Source of the DNA: Gammaproteobacteria bacterium UBA2955
Lineage (GTDB): Bacteria > Pseudomonadota > Gammaproteobacteria > Pseudomonadales > Azotimanducaceae
Assembly: GCA_002348825.1 (NCBI GenBank)
Contig: DEBN01000066.1
Location: 9,906 to 23,611, forward strand
Length of the DNA stretch: 13,706 nucleotides
Direction of reading: 5' to 3'
Made by a program: the position numbers and the translations under genes. Shown one piece after another: positions 1 to 9,876 of the stretch (its first letter is position 1; each line of letters starts with the position of its first letter). The notes beneath the pieces are model-generated. The model was not told where the DNA came from, made no database searches, and saw only the letters and a program-made list of their open reading frames with translations.

Positions 1-1994
1 TGAATTATCCGCTAAACGACGCGGACAGCGCGGCCCTTGGGCGGCGCTACTTAATCCCTGAACTGCAAGGTGTCACGCCCGAGGTTTTACGCACCGCCAG
101 AGACGTTGCCTTGGCAGACGAGGACTTAACAAAGCGCATTCTTGCCAAAGATGGTTCCATGGCACTTGCGACAGTCAAATATTCGTTACCGAAAGATACC
201 CAGGCGGCAAACATCGCGCTTGCCGATTCGGCGATCCGCTTGCGCGACTCGCTGCGAGAAAACTATCCCTCAGTAAACGTCTACGTCGTAGGCTCACCTC
301 TATATATGCGTGACAGCAAAATGGCCGCAGAGCGCGACAATCGCGTGTTGTTCCCATTGGTAATGATCATCGGCGTGGGTTTGCTCTGGTTCTGTTTAAA
401 GTCGTTGACCGCCTCCATCTGCCTCTTCGTCTTAACGGCGACTACCCTAGCCATGACGCTTGGCACCCACGCCTGGCTGGGGATTCCACTCAACCAGATT
501 TCGCGGCTTGGGCCGCTGGTGGTGTTCATTATCGCGCTGGCGGACGGTATACACGTGGTGTCCATATATGCCCAAGAGTTGCATAAGGGATTGGACAGAG
601 TCGCTGCGATGACTCGGAGTTTGCAGATTAATCTGCGGCCGGTCACGCTGGCGACAATCACCACCACTATGGGATTTTTAAGTCTCAATTTTTCGTCGTC
701 GCCCGCGATTTTCGGATTTGGCAACATTATCGCGATGGGCGTTATTTGGGCCTTTGTGCTGACGTTTACCCTATTGCCCACGCTGATCTTGCTGTTGCCA
801 ATGCACAAGGTGCCGAAGCCGCTTGGGGTTGGCGGTTTTATCCGTTGGATGACCCAGTTGGTAGAGAAACACCACCAACCTCTCTACTGGGGCAGCTGGG
901 TGTTGATAATTACTACGTTGGCTTTGCTGCCCATGAATAAGCTGGATTTCAACCCTAACTCATTCATCGATGAGGGGTCCGACGCGCATTACGTGCTAGA
1001 GGCACTCCGCGACCGGATTGGTAACGATAAGTCGTTGGTGTACGTCATTCGTAGCAACGAGTATTACGGCATCACCAAGCCGGAGTTTTTGGAAGACGTA
1101 AATTTCTTCACTGAGTGGCTGGAGATCCAGCCAGAAACAAACTTCGTTGCCACCTACACCGATTATCTGAGGGCGCGCAACAAGGCCGACCATGACGACG
1201 ACGAAGCCTGGGACAGGCTGCCAACAGATCAGCTGACAATAATCGACTATCTAGTGGGTTATCAGTTGGTGCAGGAAATCGAGCCAAGTTTGCAGCCTAT
1301 GTTTAATAACGACTACTCGGGTGTGAGATTGATAGTAGGAACATCGAATCTCTCGAATAACGATATTTTAGAATTTGCTGGTCGGATTGACGCGTGGGCC
1401 GCGTCGAATGTGTCTCCAGAGTTTAAGATTACCCGTGCGGACAATACGATCTTGCGCGCACGGATTAACAGCGTGCTCAGTCTCGAGCTCATGCAGGGGT
1501 TCGCTATGAGTTTCCTATTGATCACCTTAACCATGTTGGTTGGGCTTAGGAGCGTTCGCTATGGTGTGCTGAGTTTGTTACCGAACTTATTCCCAGCAAC
1601 CATCGTTTTTGGTTTTTGGGGGCTGTTTATCGGCGAATTGGGCCCGTATAACCTGATGCTGTTTTCGATCAGCATTGGTCTTGTGGTTGACGACTCGGTG
1701 CATGTGTTGAGCAAATACATCGCGGCGAAACGTGACGGCAACGGCGTACAGGAGGCGATTCGCTATTCGATGGATAAGGCCGGCTCCGCTATCACCATCA
1801 CTACCGCGAGCTTGGCGCTCGGGACCTTTATGTTGGTGTTTTCCAACACCGAAATTTTTCAGAATGTTGCGTTATTGATCACCCCAATCATCGTCGTCGC
1901 GCTGTTTTTGGATCTGCTGTTTTTGCCGCCCTTATTGATGCGCTTTGACCGCTGGCTGGACCGACGCGCAAACAAACCGGTGGAGCAAGTTTAA
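1..1994 (+). CDS. RND/MMPL-superfamily exporter, 5'-truncated by window edge
   Basis: The frame is open from base 3 to the TAA at 1992-1994, giving about 663 visible residues. The N-terminus lies outside the window, so the TTG at 111 is not a real start. The visible part holds the end of a first periplasmic loop, a cluster of hydrophobic helices (about nt 345-800), a second large soluble loop (about nt 950-1440), and a second helix cluster (about nt 1490-1960). This is the duplicated RND architecture. Charged residues inside helices fit proton coupling: an Asp in ALADGIHVV (codon at 543) and the Asp pair in GLVVDDSVHV (codons at 1689 and 1692). It resembles the COG1033/HAE3-type 'predicted exporter' family rather than the multidrug HAE1 pumps. 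No membrane-fusion or outer-membrane partner is visible. Substrate unknown; lipid or hydrophobic cargo is common in this family (inference). Confidence 0.9.
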   Translation, partial: NYPLNDADSAALGRRYLIPELQGVTPEVLRTARDVALADEDLTKRILAKDGSMALATVKYSLPKDTQAANIALADSAIRLRDSLRENYPSVNVYVVGSPLYMRDSKMAAERDNRVLFPLVMIIGVGLLWFCLKSLTASICLFVLTATTLAMTLGTHAWLGIPLNQISRLGPLVVFIIALADGIHVVSIYAQELHKGLDRVAAMTRSLQINLRPVTLATITTTMGFLSLNFSSSPAIFGFGNIIAMGVIWAFVLTFTLLPTLILLLPMHKVPKPLGVGGFIRWMTQLVEKHHQPLYWGSWVLIITTLALLPMNKLDFNPNSFIDEGSDAHYVLEALRDRIGNDKSLVYVIRSNEYYGITKPEFLEDVNFFTEWLEIQPETNFVATYTDYLRARNKADHDDDEAWDRLPTDQLTIIDYLVGYQLVQEIEPSLQPMFNNDYSGVRLIVGTSNLSNNDILEFAGRIDAWAASNVSPEFKITRADNTILRARINSVLSLELMQGFAMSFLLITLTMLVGLRSVRYGVLSLLPNLFPATIVFGFWGLFIGELGPYNLMLFSISIGLVVDDSVHVLSKYIAAKRDGNGVQEAIRYSMDKAGSAITITTASLALGTFMLVFSNTEIFQNVALLITPIIVVALFLDLLFLPPLLMRFDRWLDRRANKPVEQV

Positions 1995-2172
1995 GCGTTA
2001 TTGGCGGTGAGTGGGCGTTGCTCTGGCTTCGACGGCACTAGTGCAGTAGGGCCGGGTCGCAAGGCGGTCAGGTAGTAACTATGCGTGTCAAACGAAGACG
2101 ATGATCTTGAGATTAGACGGGCAAAAGTCACGACCCTGCGGTGTCGGTTCGCTGGATTTGCTGAGGTGACAA

Positions 2173-2367
2173 ATGTTCTGTATACCCGCTGATATCTTCA
2201 GCGAGCTGTGTCTTATAGACGATGAGCTCAAGGCGATTTACCACAGTAGCGACAGCGTCTGTATCTGGGTTTTCCCAACGCCAGCGTTGCGTGATGAATT
2301 TGTTCGAGCCAGCGCCGCGATGTCAAAGCTCCAGCGCGAGGCGTTCTACCATGGGCTTAATAAGTAA
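2173..2367 (+). CDS. Small hypothetical protein (64 aa) upstream of pentapeptide-repeat gene
   Basis: I do not recognise this protein. It starts at ATG 2173 with GAGGTG at 2163-2168, four bases upstream (a good but close Shine-Dalgarno), and ends with TAA at 2365-2367. It has no signal peptide or membrane segment. The sequence has an acidic N-terminal half (SELCLIDDELKAIYHSSDS), a hydrophobic strand-like VCIWVF, and a basic amphipathic C-terminal half (RDEFVRASAAMSKLQREAFY), which reads as a small folded alpha/beta protein. Only 8 bases separate its stop from the GTG start of the next gene, so the two are probably co-transcribed and perhaps translationally coupled. The 178 bases upstream (1995-2172) hold no convincing gene or promoter. 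Confidence 0.6.
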   Translation: MFCIPADIFSELCLIDDELKAIYHSSDSVCIWVFPTPALRDEFVRASAAMSKLQREAFYHGLNK

Positions 2368-2375
2368 CAGCAGTC

Positions 2376-2996
2376 GTGAAGCATGCCGCACTAGAGTCGT
2401 CTGCCAGCTTTCAAGAAGCGCTTTTCGTTGATCTTCAGTGCGCAGGTGCCGAGATCCGCGCCAGCGAATTTGATGGCTGCAAATTTCAAAGTTGCGACTT
2501 TTCCTCGGCGGTTTTTACAACGTGTCGATTTCGTGATTGCGATTTTCAAGAGTGCAATTTTAACGTAGCGGAATTCCGCCGCAGCCGCATGCAGCTGAGC
2601 CAATTCCGCGGCTGCAAACTTGCGGGTGTGAATTGGACGCTTATGGACTGGCGCGGTTTTGCTTTGGATCCTCCATTGAGCTTTGTGCGTTGTGATCTGA
2701 GTTACGGGGTTTTTTCGGAGCTGGATTTAACCCAGTTGATCATGCACGAGTGCAGCGCGTGCGAAGCGGACTTTGTAGGAACCGATCTAACCGGCGCAGA
2801 TTTCGACCAAACGGATTTTGCCGGTGCGCGATTCCACCGCACAAAGTTAGATCAATGTCAGTTTCAACAAGCGTATAATTTCAGCATCGACCCGACGCAG
2901 AATTCTTTAATCGATGCCCGTTTTAGTAGTCCGGAAGTGCTCAATTTGCTCGCACCATTTAAGATCAAGGTTGACGATGACCGATCTCCCAGTTAA
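2376..2996 (+). CDS. Pentapeptide-repeat protein, Qnr/MfpA-like architecture
   Basis: The 206-residue protein is built of pentapeptide repeats. In the first block, Phe (or Met/Leu/Trp) falls at every fifth position with no break: residues 32, 37, 42, 47, 52, 57, 62, 67, 72, 77, 82 and 87. After a non-repeat stretch around 88-102 (with a Pro pair at 99-100), a second block has Leu/Phe/Met at 108, 113, 118 and 123, and again from 133 to 163 in steps of five. This predicts a right-handed quadrilateral beta-helix in two blocks. The C-terminal tail after 166 includes a hydrophobic helix (SPEVLNLLAPFKI). Qnr and MfpA, which mimic DNA and protect gyrase, have similar length, a two-block helix and a C-terminal dimerisation helix. 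A function here is not proven. The protein is unusually rich in Cys (11). The start is GTG with only a weak ribosome site, so coupling to the preceding gene is likely. It ends 17 bases before tadA. Confidence 0.88.
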   Translation: MKHAALESSASFQEALFVDLQCAGAEIRASEFDGCKFQSCDFSSAVFTTCRFRDCDFQECNFNVAEFRRSRMQLSQFRGCKLAGVNWTLMDWRGFALDPPLSFVRCDLSYGVFSELDLTQLIMHECSACEADFVGTDLTGADFDQTDFAGARFHRTKLDQCQFQQAYNFSIDPTQNSLIDARFSSPEVLNLLAPFKIKVDDDRSPS

Positions 2997-3013
2997 CCAA
3001 GGGTGCGAATTTC

Positions 3014-3523
3014 GTGTCTGACTCGCCGTCGAACCATGACCATGACTTTTGGATGCAGCAGGCGTTAGAACTCGCCCGGCACGCCGCTGAGATGGGTGAA
3101 GTACCGGTGGGGGCGTTGGTGGTTCGGGGTCACGAGATTATTGGTAAAGGTTGGAACCAGAGTATAACGCGAGACGATCCAACAGCTCATGCAGAGGTTT
3201 TGGCGGTGCGCGATGCCGCGCGCAACGTAAATAATTATCGGCTGCCCGAGGCGACACTTTATGTCACTGTAGAGCCGTGCATGATGTGTCTTGGCGCGAT
3301 CATTCATGCGCGCGTAGCGCGCATTTGTTATGGCGCGCCGGAACCCAAGGCGGGTGCTCTGATCAGTCGCCCCATTAGTCAGCGAGCGCATTTTAACCAT
3401 TTTCCGCATGTGTCGGGCGGCGTGCTCGCCGAGCCCTGCAGTGAGGTGATGAGCGCCTTCTTTGCGAATCGGCGTCGGCAACAACAGCGCGAAAAACTAG
3501 CGCCAAATGACAAGGTAGTTTGA
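3014..3523 (+). CDS. tadA: tRNA-specific adenosine deaminase TadA
   Basis: TadA deaminates adenosine 34 to inosine in the anticodon of tRNA-Arg(ACG), which lets it read CGU, CGC and CGA. The 169-residue protein has the cytidine-deaminase fold signature: H59-A-E61 (zinc ligand and proton shuttle) and P88-C89-M-M-C92 (two zinc-ligand Cys). The E. coli counterparts are at nearly the same positions, and the length matches (E. coli 167). Other family landmarks are EVPVGALVV and the NYRL...ATLYVTVEPC run. The GTG start at 3014 is preferred because AAGGG at 2999-3003 lies ten bases upstream and the N-terminus then aligns with E. coli TadA (DFWMQQALELA). The ATG at residue 14 would cut into the first helix. 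It follows the pentapeptide-repeat gene by 17 bases and precedes purL by 67. The C-terminus is basic (RRRQQQREK), as is usual. Confidence 0.97.
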   Translation: MSDSPSNHDHDFWMQQALELARHAAEMGEVPVGALVVRGHEIIGKGWNQSITRDDPTAHAEVLAVRDAARNVNNYRLPEATLYVTVEPCMMCLGAIIHARVARICYGAPEPKAGALISRPISQRAHFNHFPHVSGGVLAEPCSEVMSAFFANRRRQQQREKLAPNDKVV

Positions 3524-3590
3524 GTGCAGCGAGAAGCAGATGTTTGGACCTGCAGGGCGTTGAACCCAGTGAATTTATTCAAGGACGTAG

Positions 3591-6500
3591 ATGATCAATA
3601 ACACCGGTTCGGAGTCGCTCGCCGTTCAAGTGCTCGCCGGGCCGCCAGCACTGAGTCCGTTTGCCTTGCATCGTCTCCAAAGACGGGTGCCGAGTATCGT
3701 CTACGCCGAATTTGTGCATGTACTGCAGGTACGCGTGCCGTTAGCCGGGGAATCGCTGCAGCGCGCTGAGCAACTGCTGAGCTACGGGCCGCAGCAGCAG
3801 ATGCCCGAACGTTCGGGCCAACGCAGCCATACCGTACTGCCACGGCGCGGCACCATTTCACCGTGGTCGAGCAAAGCCACAGATATCTTTAGGTTGTCGG
3901 GCTTGGCCGACGTTGTCCGAGTAGAGCGCGGCGTGCGCTGGTTTACGCCCCTCGACTCCGTCCTGACTGCAGATGAAACGGCTCATCTATTCGATCGAAT
4001 GACTGAGGAATCTTGGCGCGAAGAAGATTTCGAGCGTATCTTTTTGCAGTCCGATCCCGCTCCCATCGGTCACGTGGCATTGTTTTCCGAGGGCGTAGAA
4101 ACGCTTCGGCGGGCCAATGAAACACTGGGGTTGGCGCTGTCCGAGGACGAAATCGAATATCTGCACGCGGCGTATAATCGGCTTGAGCGCGATCCAACCG
4201 ATGTAGAGCTGATGATGTTCGCACAAGCAAATTCGGAACACTGTCGCCACAAAATTTTTAATGCGGACTGGCGTGTCGACGGAGTGCCGCAGCCGAAGTC
4301 GCTGTTTGCGATGATTCGCAATACCTATCAGCAGATCAATGGTCAGGGCATTCTCAGTGCGTACAGCGACAACGCAGCAGTGATCGAAGGGCATTCGGTT
4401 GCGCGGTTATCGGTGCAGGATTGCGCAGACTATATGTTCGAGTCCGCACCGGCGCACATATTGATGAAGGTCGAAACGCACAATCATCCAACCGCGATCG
4501 CACCTTACTCGGGGGCAGCTACTGGGTCTGGCGGCGAAATTCGCGACGAGGGTGCAGTCGGTCGAGGCTCTAAGCCGAAAGCCGGACTCAGTGGTTTCAC
4601 CACCTCGCACCTGAACATCCCGGAAGCGCCTCAGCCGTGGGAACTGACGACCGGCAAACCCGAACATATGGCCTCGGCGTTAGAGATTATGCTCGAAGGT
4701 CCGATAGGCGCGGCAAGCTTTAATAATGAGTATGGTCGGCCAGCGATTTGTGGCTATTTTCGCAGCTTCGAAATGCCAGAACAAAATCCGCAAGCAGAAC
4801 AGCGTGGCGTTGTGCGTGGCTATCACAAGCCCGTGATGATTGCCGGTGGCGTTGGTTCTGTTCGCGCCGAGCATGTTCACGCGCGGCCATTTCCACAGGG
4901 TACCGCACTGGTGGTGCTGGGTGGTCCGGCGATGTTGATCGGTTTGGGCGGGGGTGCGGCGTCGAGTATGGCGTCGGGCGCCAGTTCCTCGGACTTAGAC
5001 TTTGCTTCGGTGCAGCGGGGCAACCCGGAAATGGAGCGGCGCTGTCAGGAAGTCATCGATGGCTGTTGCGCGATGGGCGAGGCAAACCCGATCTTGTTAA
5101 TCCACGACGTGGGTGCCGGTGGTTTGTCCAATGCGTTGCCGGAACTCATCGACGACGCCGAGTCGGGAGGCCGTATTCGTTTGCGCGATGTACTCAATGC
5201 CGACCTGGGTATGTCGCCGCTAGAAATTTGGTGTAACGAGGCCCAAGAACGCTACGTGCTTGGGATCGAACAGACTCAACTTGAACAATTCGCGGCGCTG
5301 TGCGAGCGCGAGCGTTGTCCTTACGCAGTGGTTGGCGAGTCTACGGATGACGGTGAACTCTTGGTGACGGACGAATGGTTTGATAATCATCCGGTAGCGC
5401 TGCCCTTGAATGTGCTGTTGGGCAAGGTACCAAAGACTCAGCGTCAGTTTCGGCGCAGTACCCCGCGTTTGCCGATACTGGATTTGAGCTCTGTAACCCT
5501 AGCTGAGGCCCTACACAGAGTGTTGCGGTTTCCAACTGTAGCCAGCAAGAAATTTTTAATTACGATCGGTGACCGCAGCATTACCGGGTTGGTGGCGTGC
5601 CAGCCGATGGTGGGGCCCTGGCAGGAACCGGTTGCCGATGTGGCGGTGACGCTGAGTGGGCATCGAACGTTTTCCGGCGAAGCCTTTGCCATGGGCGAGC
5701 GCAGTCCGCTAGCCTTGATCAATCCTGCCGCGGCCGCGCGTATGACGGTTGCGGAAACTCTGACCAATCTAATCGCAGCCGATCTCAGTGCGTTGGATCG
5801 AGTGGTGCTGTCCGCGAACTGGATGGCGGCGGCGGGCGGCGACTCAGAGGATCAAGCGCTTTTTGACGCCGTAACCGCGGTGGGCGAAGAGTTCTGTCCC
5901 GCTCTGGGTATTGCGATCCCGGTTGGTAAAGACTCGTTGTCGATGCAAACCCGTTGGCAGCATGAGGGTGTCGATCGGCGCGTCGTTTCACCGCTTACCC
6001 TTATTGTGTCTGCTTTTGCGCCGGTAGACGACGTCCGCAGAACGCTTACGCCGGTTATGCAGTCCCAGTCGGACAGCGTGCTGGTGCTGTTCGAGTTTGG
6101 TCAGCGGCGCATGGGCGGCAGCTGTTTAGCACAGGTCTATGGTCAGCTGGGCGATACCGCGCCCGACGTAGACGACGCCGTTGCATTTAAGGCGCTGCTG
6201 GACTGGTTGCTCGATGCGAAGCGGCAGGGGCTTATTCTGGCGCTGCATGACCGTTCTGATGGCGGTCTGATCACCACATTGCTGGAGATGGCCTTTGCCA
6301 GCCGTCTCGGCTTAGACGTCGCTATTGAGGCCTCGGAAGATTTAGTCGCGGCGCTGTTCAATGAAGAAATAGGCTTTGTTGCCCAAGTGGAAGTGGCGCA
6401 GCTGGCCGAGCTGAGCGCCGCGGCTCCCTGCACAGTGACAGCTGTTGCGCATCTTCGAGTGGACGAACGTGTGTTGATTCATCACGGTGAGGAGTTGGCG

Positions 6501-7475
6501 GCGGAATACAGTCGCGGTGAATTACAGCAGCTTTGGGCCGATACCAGTTACCGCATGCAGCGTTTGCGCGACAGTGAGGCGTGCGCTGATGAAGAATTTG
6601 CCGATATATTACAGGCTCGACACGATGATCCGGGGTTAAGCGCAAAGCTCACCTTTGAGCCTGCAGCCCGGCCCACAGAAGCTCCCTATGTGAACACGGA
6701 CGCCAAGCCCTCCGTGGCGGTGCTGCGTGAGCAGGGCGTAAATGGCCAACTCGAGATGGCAGCGGCCTTTGACGCAGCTGGTTTCCGCTGCGTCGATGTG
6801 CACATGTCGGATCTGATTGACGGTCGACGGACGCTGGCGGAGTTCGACAGTCTGGTTGCTTGCGGGGGTTTTTCCTATGGTGATGTGCTTGGCGGCGGTG
6901 GTGGCTGGGCGAAGACCGCCTTGTTTAATGACCAAGTGCGGCAGCAGTTTGCAGATTATTTCCGCGGCGATGGATTGATTCTAGGGGTCTGCAATGGCTG
7001 CCAAATGCTCGCGCAAATGGCGGAGCTAATACCTGATGCCGAGCATTGGCCGCGGTTCGTGCGCAATCGTAGCGAGCAGTTTGAAGGTCGCGTGGTGATG
7101 GTGAAGGTCGCCGCGAATTCCTCCCCGTGGTTGGACGGGATGCAGGGCAGTGTTATGCCTGTCGCGATTGCTCATGGAGAGGGCCGCGCCGAATTTTCCG
7201 CGACTCAGGATCTGACGCGATTAAGCGCGCAGGGCCAAGTCGCCTTTAATTATGTCGACGCACAGCATCGAATTACCGAGCGTTACCCCAGCAATCCCAA
7301 TGGTGCGAGCCAGGGACTTGCCGGCTTGACTGCCGCTAAAGGGCGGGTGTTACTGATGATGCCGCACCCAGAGCGCGTATTTCGCAGCTGCCAAAATGTA
7401 GTGGCAGACCCGGAATGGGGCGACTTCGGTCCGTGGATGCGCTTGTTTGATAACGCGCGCAAAGCGCTGCAGTAG
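3591..7475 (+). CDS. purL: Phosphoribosylformylglycinamidine synthase (FGAM synthase), large single-chain type
   Basis: PurL converts FGAR, ATP and glutamine to FGAM, the fourth step of de novo purine synthesis, in the cytoplasm. The 1294 residues match the single-chain proteobacterial enzyme (E. coli 1295). In order: an N-terminal PurS-like domain ([15 protein letters not shown] near residue 90), a linker with [18 protein letters not shown], a first ATP-binding synthase half ([30 protein letters not shown]), a second half ([39 protein letters not shown]), and a C-terminal class I glutaminase. The glutaminase triad is present: C1134 in GVCNGC, with H1259 and E1261 in PHPERVF. The ATG start has AAGGA at 3581-3585. 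The 67 bases upstream show no clear promoter or attenuator. In E. coli and pseudomonads mltF lies between tadA and purL; here it is absent. No frameshift is seen. Confidence 0.99.
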   Translation: MINNTGSESLAVQVLAGPPALSPFALHRLQRRVPSIVYAEFVHVLQVRVPLAGESLQRAEQLLSYGPQQQMPERSGQRSHTVLPRRGTISPWSSKATDIFRLSGLADVVRVERGVRWFTPLDSVLTADETAHLFDRMTEESWREEDFERIFLQSDPAPIGHVALFSEGVETLRRANETLGLALSEDEIEYLHAAYNRLERDPTDVELMMFAQANSEHCRHKIFNADWRVDGVPQPKSLFAMIRNTYQQINGQGILSAYSDNAAVIEGHSVARLSVQDCADYMFESAPAHILMKVETHNHPTAIAPYSGAATGSGGEIRDEGAVGRGSKPKAGLSGFTTSHLNIPEAPQPWELTTGKPEHMASALEIMLEGPIGAASFNNEYGRPAICGYFRSFEMPEQNPQAEQRGVVRGYHKPVMIAGGVGSVRAEHVHARPFPQGTALVVLGGPAMLIGLGGGAASSMASGASSSDLDFASVQRGNPEMERRCQEVIDGCCAMGEANPILLIHDVGAGGLSNALPELIDDAESGGRIRLRDVLNADLGMSPLEIWCNEAQERYVLGIEQTQLEQFAALCERERCPYAVVGESTDDGELLVTDEWFDNHPVALPLNVLLGKVPKTQRQFRRSTPRLPILDLSSVTLAEALHRVLRFPTVASKKFLITIGDRSITGLVACQPMVGPWQEPVADVAVTLSGHRTFSGEAFAMGERSPLALINPAAAARMTVAETLTNLIAADLSALDRVVLSANWMAAAGGDSEDQALFDAVTAVGEEFCPALGIAIPVGKDSLSMQTRWQHEGVDRRVVSPLTLIVSAFAPVDDVRRTLTPVMQSQSDSVLVLFEFGQRRMGGSCLAQVYGQLGDTAPDVDDAVAFKALLDWLLDAKRQGLILALHDRSDGGLITTLLEMAFASRLGLDVAIEASEDLVAALFNEEIGFVAQVEVAQLAELSAAAPCTVTAVAHLRVDERVLIHHGEELAAEYSRGELQQLWADTSYRMQRLRDSEACADEEFADILQARHDDPGLSAKLTFEPAARPTEAPYVNTDAKPSVAVLREQGVNGQLEMAAAFDAAGFRCVDVHMSDLIDGRRTLAEFDSLVACGGFSYGDVLGGGGGWAKTALFNDQVRQQFADYFRGDGLILGVCNGCQMLAQMAELIPDAEHWPRFVRNRSEQFEGRVVMVKVAANSSPWLDGMQGSVMPVAIAHGEGRAEFSATQDLTRLSAQGQVAFNYVDAQHRITERYPSNPNGASQGLAGLTAAKGRVLLMMPHPERVFRSCQNVVADPEWGDFGPWMRLFDNARKALQ

Positions 7476-7491
7476 CCATGGTCGGTCACGG

Positions 7492-8031
7492 CTATCGGCG
7501 TTTGAATTCCAAATCCTCGTAGTGAGTCGGAAAGGTGTTGGTCTTGCGATCGGCAAAATAGTGTTGCAGGGTGATGGTAATCACCGGAAACGCCAGCTCA
7601 TCCCATGGAATGTCTTGTTCCGAAAATAGCTCGACCTCTAGAGATTCCGGGCCGCTGCTGTAGTCGGGGCCTTCGAGGTCTGCTCGAAAAAACATATAAA
7701 CCTGGGAAATATGCGGCAGGCTAAATACGCTGTACAACTGCAAGTTGCTTACTGTGGCGTTTGCCTCTTCTCTCGTTTCGCGCGCCGCGCCTGCAGCAAC
7801 CGTTTCCGAATTTTCTAGATAGCCAGCGGGCAGGGTCCAATATCCCTCGCGTGGCGCAATGGCGCGTCTGCATAATAAAACCTGATCTTGCCAAACGGGC
7901 AGTGTGCCCGCGACGATGCGAGGGTTCTGATAGTGAATGGTCTGGCATTCAGTGCAGACGGCTCGTGGCAAGCTGTCGCCTTCAGGCACTTTAATTTCGA
8001 CGCGAGCGCCACACAAACTGCAGTATTTCAT
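7492..8031 (-). CDS. Nudix hydrolase with N-terminal zinc ribbon
   Basis: The 179-residue protein starts with a zinc-ribbon-like module (C4-x2-C7 and C26-x2-C29), followed by a Nudix domain. The Nudix box spans residues 70-92 with G70, E76, R84-E85 and the catalytic E88-E89. The usual Gly near its end is replaced by Asn91, a change I recall in other members of this subfamily. Nudix enzymes cleave nucleoside diphosphates linked to another group. The zinc-ribbon subfamily resembles proteins reported to act on ADP-ribose or FAD, but the substrate cannot be read from sequence. It is convergent with purL (16 bases apart, no evident terminator) and divergent from the gamma-carbonic anhydrase gene. 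On its coding strand a TATACT lies at 8038-8043, just upstream of the ATG, but no matching -35 box is visible. The Shine-Dalgarno is weak. Confidence 0.93.
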   Translation of the reverse strand: MKYCSLCGARVEIKVPEGDSLPRAVCTECQTIHYQNPRIVAGTLPVWQDQVLLCRRAIAPREGYWTLPAGYLENSETVAAGAARETREEANATVSNLQLYSVFSLPHISQVYMFFRADLEGPDYSSGPESLEVELFSEQDIPWDELAFPVITITLQHYFADRKTNTFPTHYEDLEFKRR

Positions 8032-8118
8032 AACCCGAGTATACCGTTAATAGCGGTCGGTAGGCGCGGTGGTACTCAGGCCAGCCCTTCATTACCATGA
8101 GGTAAAACGGAGGGTGAG

Positions 8119-8655
8119 ATGCTGTATCAACTTGATGATCTGCAGGTGCGGGCACACGGAGAATTTTGGGTCGCTGACAACGCTGTGGTGCTTGGTAATG
8201 TGTTGTTGTGTCAGGACGCCAGTGTTTGGTTTAACGCGGTACTGCGAGGCGATACGGAATTGATCACGGTGGGTGAGGGCTCCAATGTGCAGGACGGGTC
8301 GGTACTGCATACCGATCTGGGTTATCCAATTAATATCGGAGCGCATGTCACTATCGGTCATAAGGTTATGCTGCACGGTTGCGATATTGGTGAAGGATCC
8401 CTGGTTGGAATTAACTCGGTGGTGCTGAACGGCGCGAAGATTGGTAAAAATTGCATCATCGGCGCTAATGCCCTGATTACCGAGGGCAAGGAGATTCCTG
8501 ATAATTCGATGGTTATGGGGTCGCCTGGCAAGGTCGTCAGGACCCTGACTGAAGAACAGGGCGCTGCGATCCGCATGGGTGCAAAACACTATGTCGAGAA
8601 TGCTCGGCGTTTTCGCGATGGTCTGGTTGCGCAGGCCACGGCGTTACGAAACTAA
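8119..8655 (+). CDS. yrdA: Gamma-class carbonic anhydrase family protein (YrdA-like)
   Basis: The 178-residue protein is a left-handed parallel beta-helix of hexapeptide repeats, seen as runs such as [18 protein letters not shown] and [17 protein letters not shown]. The three zinc-ligand histidines of gamma-carbonic anhydrases are present (H64, H81, H86), as are R43, D45, Q58 and D59 of the conserved core. A C-terminal helix follows ([21 protein letters not shown]), as in YrdA/PaaY-type proteins. Metal binding and a trimer are expected. Reversible CO2 hydration is possible, but many relatives show little or no activity. The ATG has a strong GGAGGG at 8109-8114. Twelve bases separate its stop from purT, whose ribosome site overlaps the end of this gene, so the two likely form one operon. 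Confidence 0.94.
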   Translation: MLYQLDDLQVRAHGEFWVADNAVVLGNVLLCQDASVWFNAVLRGDTELITVGEGSNVQDGSVLHTDLGYPINIGAHVTIGHKVMLHGCDIGEGSLVGINSVVLNGAKIGKNCIIGANALITEGKEIPDNSMVMGSPGKVVRTLTEEQGAAIRMGAKHYVENARRFRDGLVAQATALRN

Positions 8656-8667
8656 GGGGCCGTTATT

Positions 8668-9867
8668 ATGAGCGACCAGGTGACACGAATTGGTACGCCG
8701 CTTTGCGCCACCGCGACTCGGGTTATGTTGTTAGGTAGTGGCGAACTGGGTAAGGAAGTCGCACTCGAACTGCAGCGGTTGGGCGTGGAAGTCATCGCGG
8801 TCGACCGCTATGCCAATGCTCCGGCTATGCAGCTTGCGCACAGCAGTCATGTCGTCGACATGCTCGATGAGCCGGCGTTGCGCAGCTTGATCGAGCAGCA
8901 ACAGCCAGACCTCATTGTTCCAGAGATAGAAGCCATCGCCACCCCTCTGTTGGTTGAACTGGAAGAGCAAGGGCAACGGGTCGTTCCAACTGCAACGGCG
9001 GCGCGGTTGACTATGGATCGAGAAGGTATTCGTGAGCTGGCGGCGCAGACTCTCGAAGTGCCGACCTCACCCTATCGGTTTGCTGAAACCTATGCCGAGT
9101 ATCAGCTGGCTGTTGCCGAAATAGGCTTGCCCTGTGTGGTTAAACCCGTGATGTCCAGTTCCGGGAAAGGCCAGTCGACGCTCCGCGCTCAAGACGATAT
9201 TGACGCCGCTTGGCACTATGCGCAGGAGGGTGGCCGCGGTGCCGCGGGTAAGGTGATCGTCGAAGGGTTTGTCGATTTTGACTATGAAATCACACTCCTC
9301 ACGGTGCGTCATGTCGGTGGCACCAGCTTTTGCGAACCCATTGGCCACCGTCAGGCCGACGGTGACTATCAGGAGTCTTGGCAGCCGCAGCCCATGCACC
9401 CCGAGGCGTTAGAAGAGTGTCAGCGCATCGCTGAGCGGGTCACTGCAGCCTTGGGCGGTTGGGGTCTATTTGGAGTGGAGTTCTTTATTAAAGACAAGCA
9501 GGTTTACTTTTCGGAGGTCAGTCCGCGACCTCATGACACCGGGATGGTGACCTTGATCAGCCAGGACCTCAGTGAATTTGCATTACATGTTCGCGCCATT
9601 CTCGGGCTGCCAGTGCCAGCTATTCGGGCGCGCGGGCCGGCGGCTTCGGCGGTGATTCTAGCGCACGGCAAATCCTCGACGCTCAGCTACAGCGGCGTGG
9701 ATCAGGCGCTTGCTGAGGCTGATACGCAGGTGCGTTTGTTTGGCAAACCAGAGGTAGATGGCGAGCGCAGAGTGGGCGTTGCTTTAGCGTTGGATGACAG
9801 TATAGATAGCGCGCGAGAGCGTGCGATGCAGGCTGCGGCTTGCGTCACCGTGCATTACGACTCATAG
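8668..9867 (+). CDS. purT: Formate-dependent phosphoribosylglycinamide formyltransferase (GAR transformylase 2)
   Basis: PurT uses ATP and formate to formylate GAR to FGAR, the third step of purine synthesis, as an alternative to the folate-dependent PurN. The 399-residue protein is an ATP-grasp enzyme that aligns along its length with E. coli PurT (392). Landmarks are [17 protein letters not shown] (residues 18-34), [23 protein letters not shown], the ATP-loop [43 protein letters not shown] and [18 protein letters not shown]. Its product FGAR is the substrate of PurL encoded upstream. AAGGGGC at 8654-8660 is seven bases before the ATG and overlaps the stop of the carbonic-anhydrase gene. The leuA promoter begins ten bases after its stop. 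Confidence 0.98.
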   Translation: MSDQVTRIGTPLCATATRVMLLGSGELGKEVALELQRLGVEVIAVDRYANAPAMQLAHSSHVVDMLDEPALRSLIEQQQPDLIVPEIEAIATPLLVELEEQGQRVVPTATAARLTMDREGIRELAAQTLEVPTSPYRFAETYAEYQLAVAEIGLPCVVKPVMSSSGKGQSTLRAQDDIDAAWHYAQEGGRGAAGKVIVEGFVDFDYEITLLTVRHVGGTSFCEPIGHRQADGDYQESWQPQPMHPEALEECQRIAERVTAALGGWGLFGVEFFIKDKQVYFSEVSPRPHDTGMVTLISQDLSEFALHVRAILGLPVPAIRARGPAASAVILAHGKSSTLSYSGVDQALAEADTQVRLFGKPEVDGERRVGVALALDDSIDSARERAMQAAACVTVHYDS

Positions 9868-9876
9868 CTACTATCC

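Noticed and set aside
2101..2169. 22-codon frame ending just before the 64-aa protein's start
   Set aside because: No ribosome site and no distinctive composition; its stop lies in the next gene's Shine-Dalgarno, but chance is the simpler explanation.
1995..2172. Promoter or small RNA between the exporter and the 64-aa gene
   Set aside because: No -35/-10 pair at proper spacing and no strong stem was found by eye.
3065..3484. 139-aa minus-strand frame opposite tadA
   Set aside because: Antisense shadow of tadA, with no family features or ribosome site.
4748..5236. 162-aa + strand frame inside purL
   Set aside because: It lies in another frame of the well-supported purL and its Arg/Gly/Cys-rich composition is typical of a shadow.
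7476..7491. Terminator between purL and the Nudix gene
   Set aside because: The 16-base gap has only the CCATGG palindrome and no convincing stem or T-run.
8092..8589. 165-aa minus-strand frame with regular QHH/NQG-like periodicity opposite the gamma-carbonic anhydrase
   Set aside because: The periodicity is the antisense echo of the hexapeptide repeats on the + strand, not an independent repeat protein.
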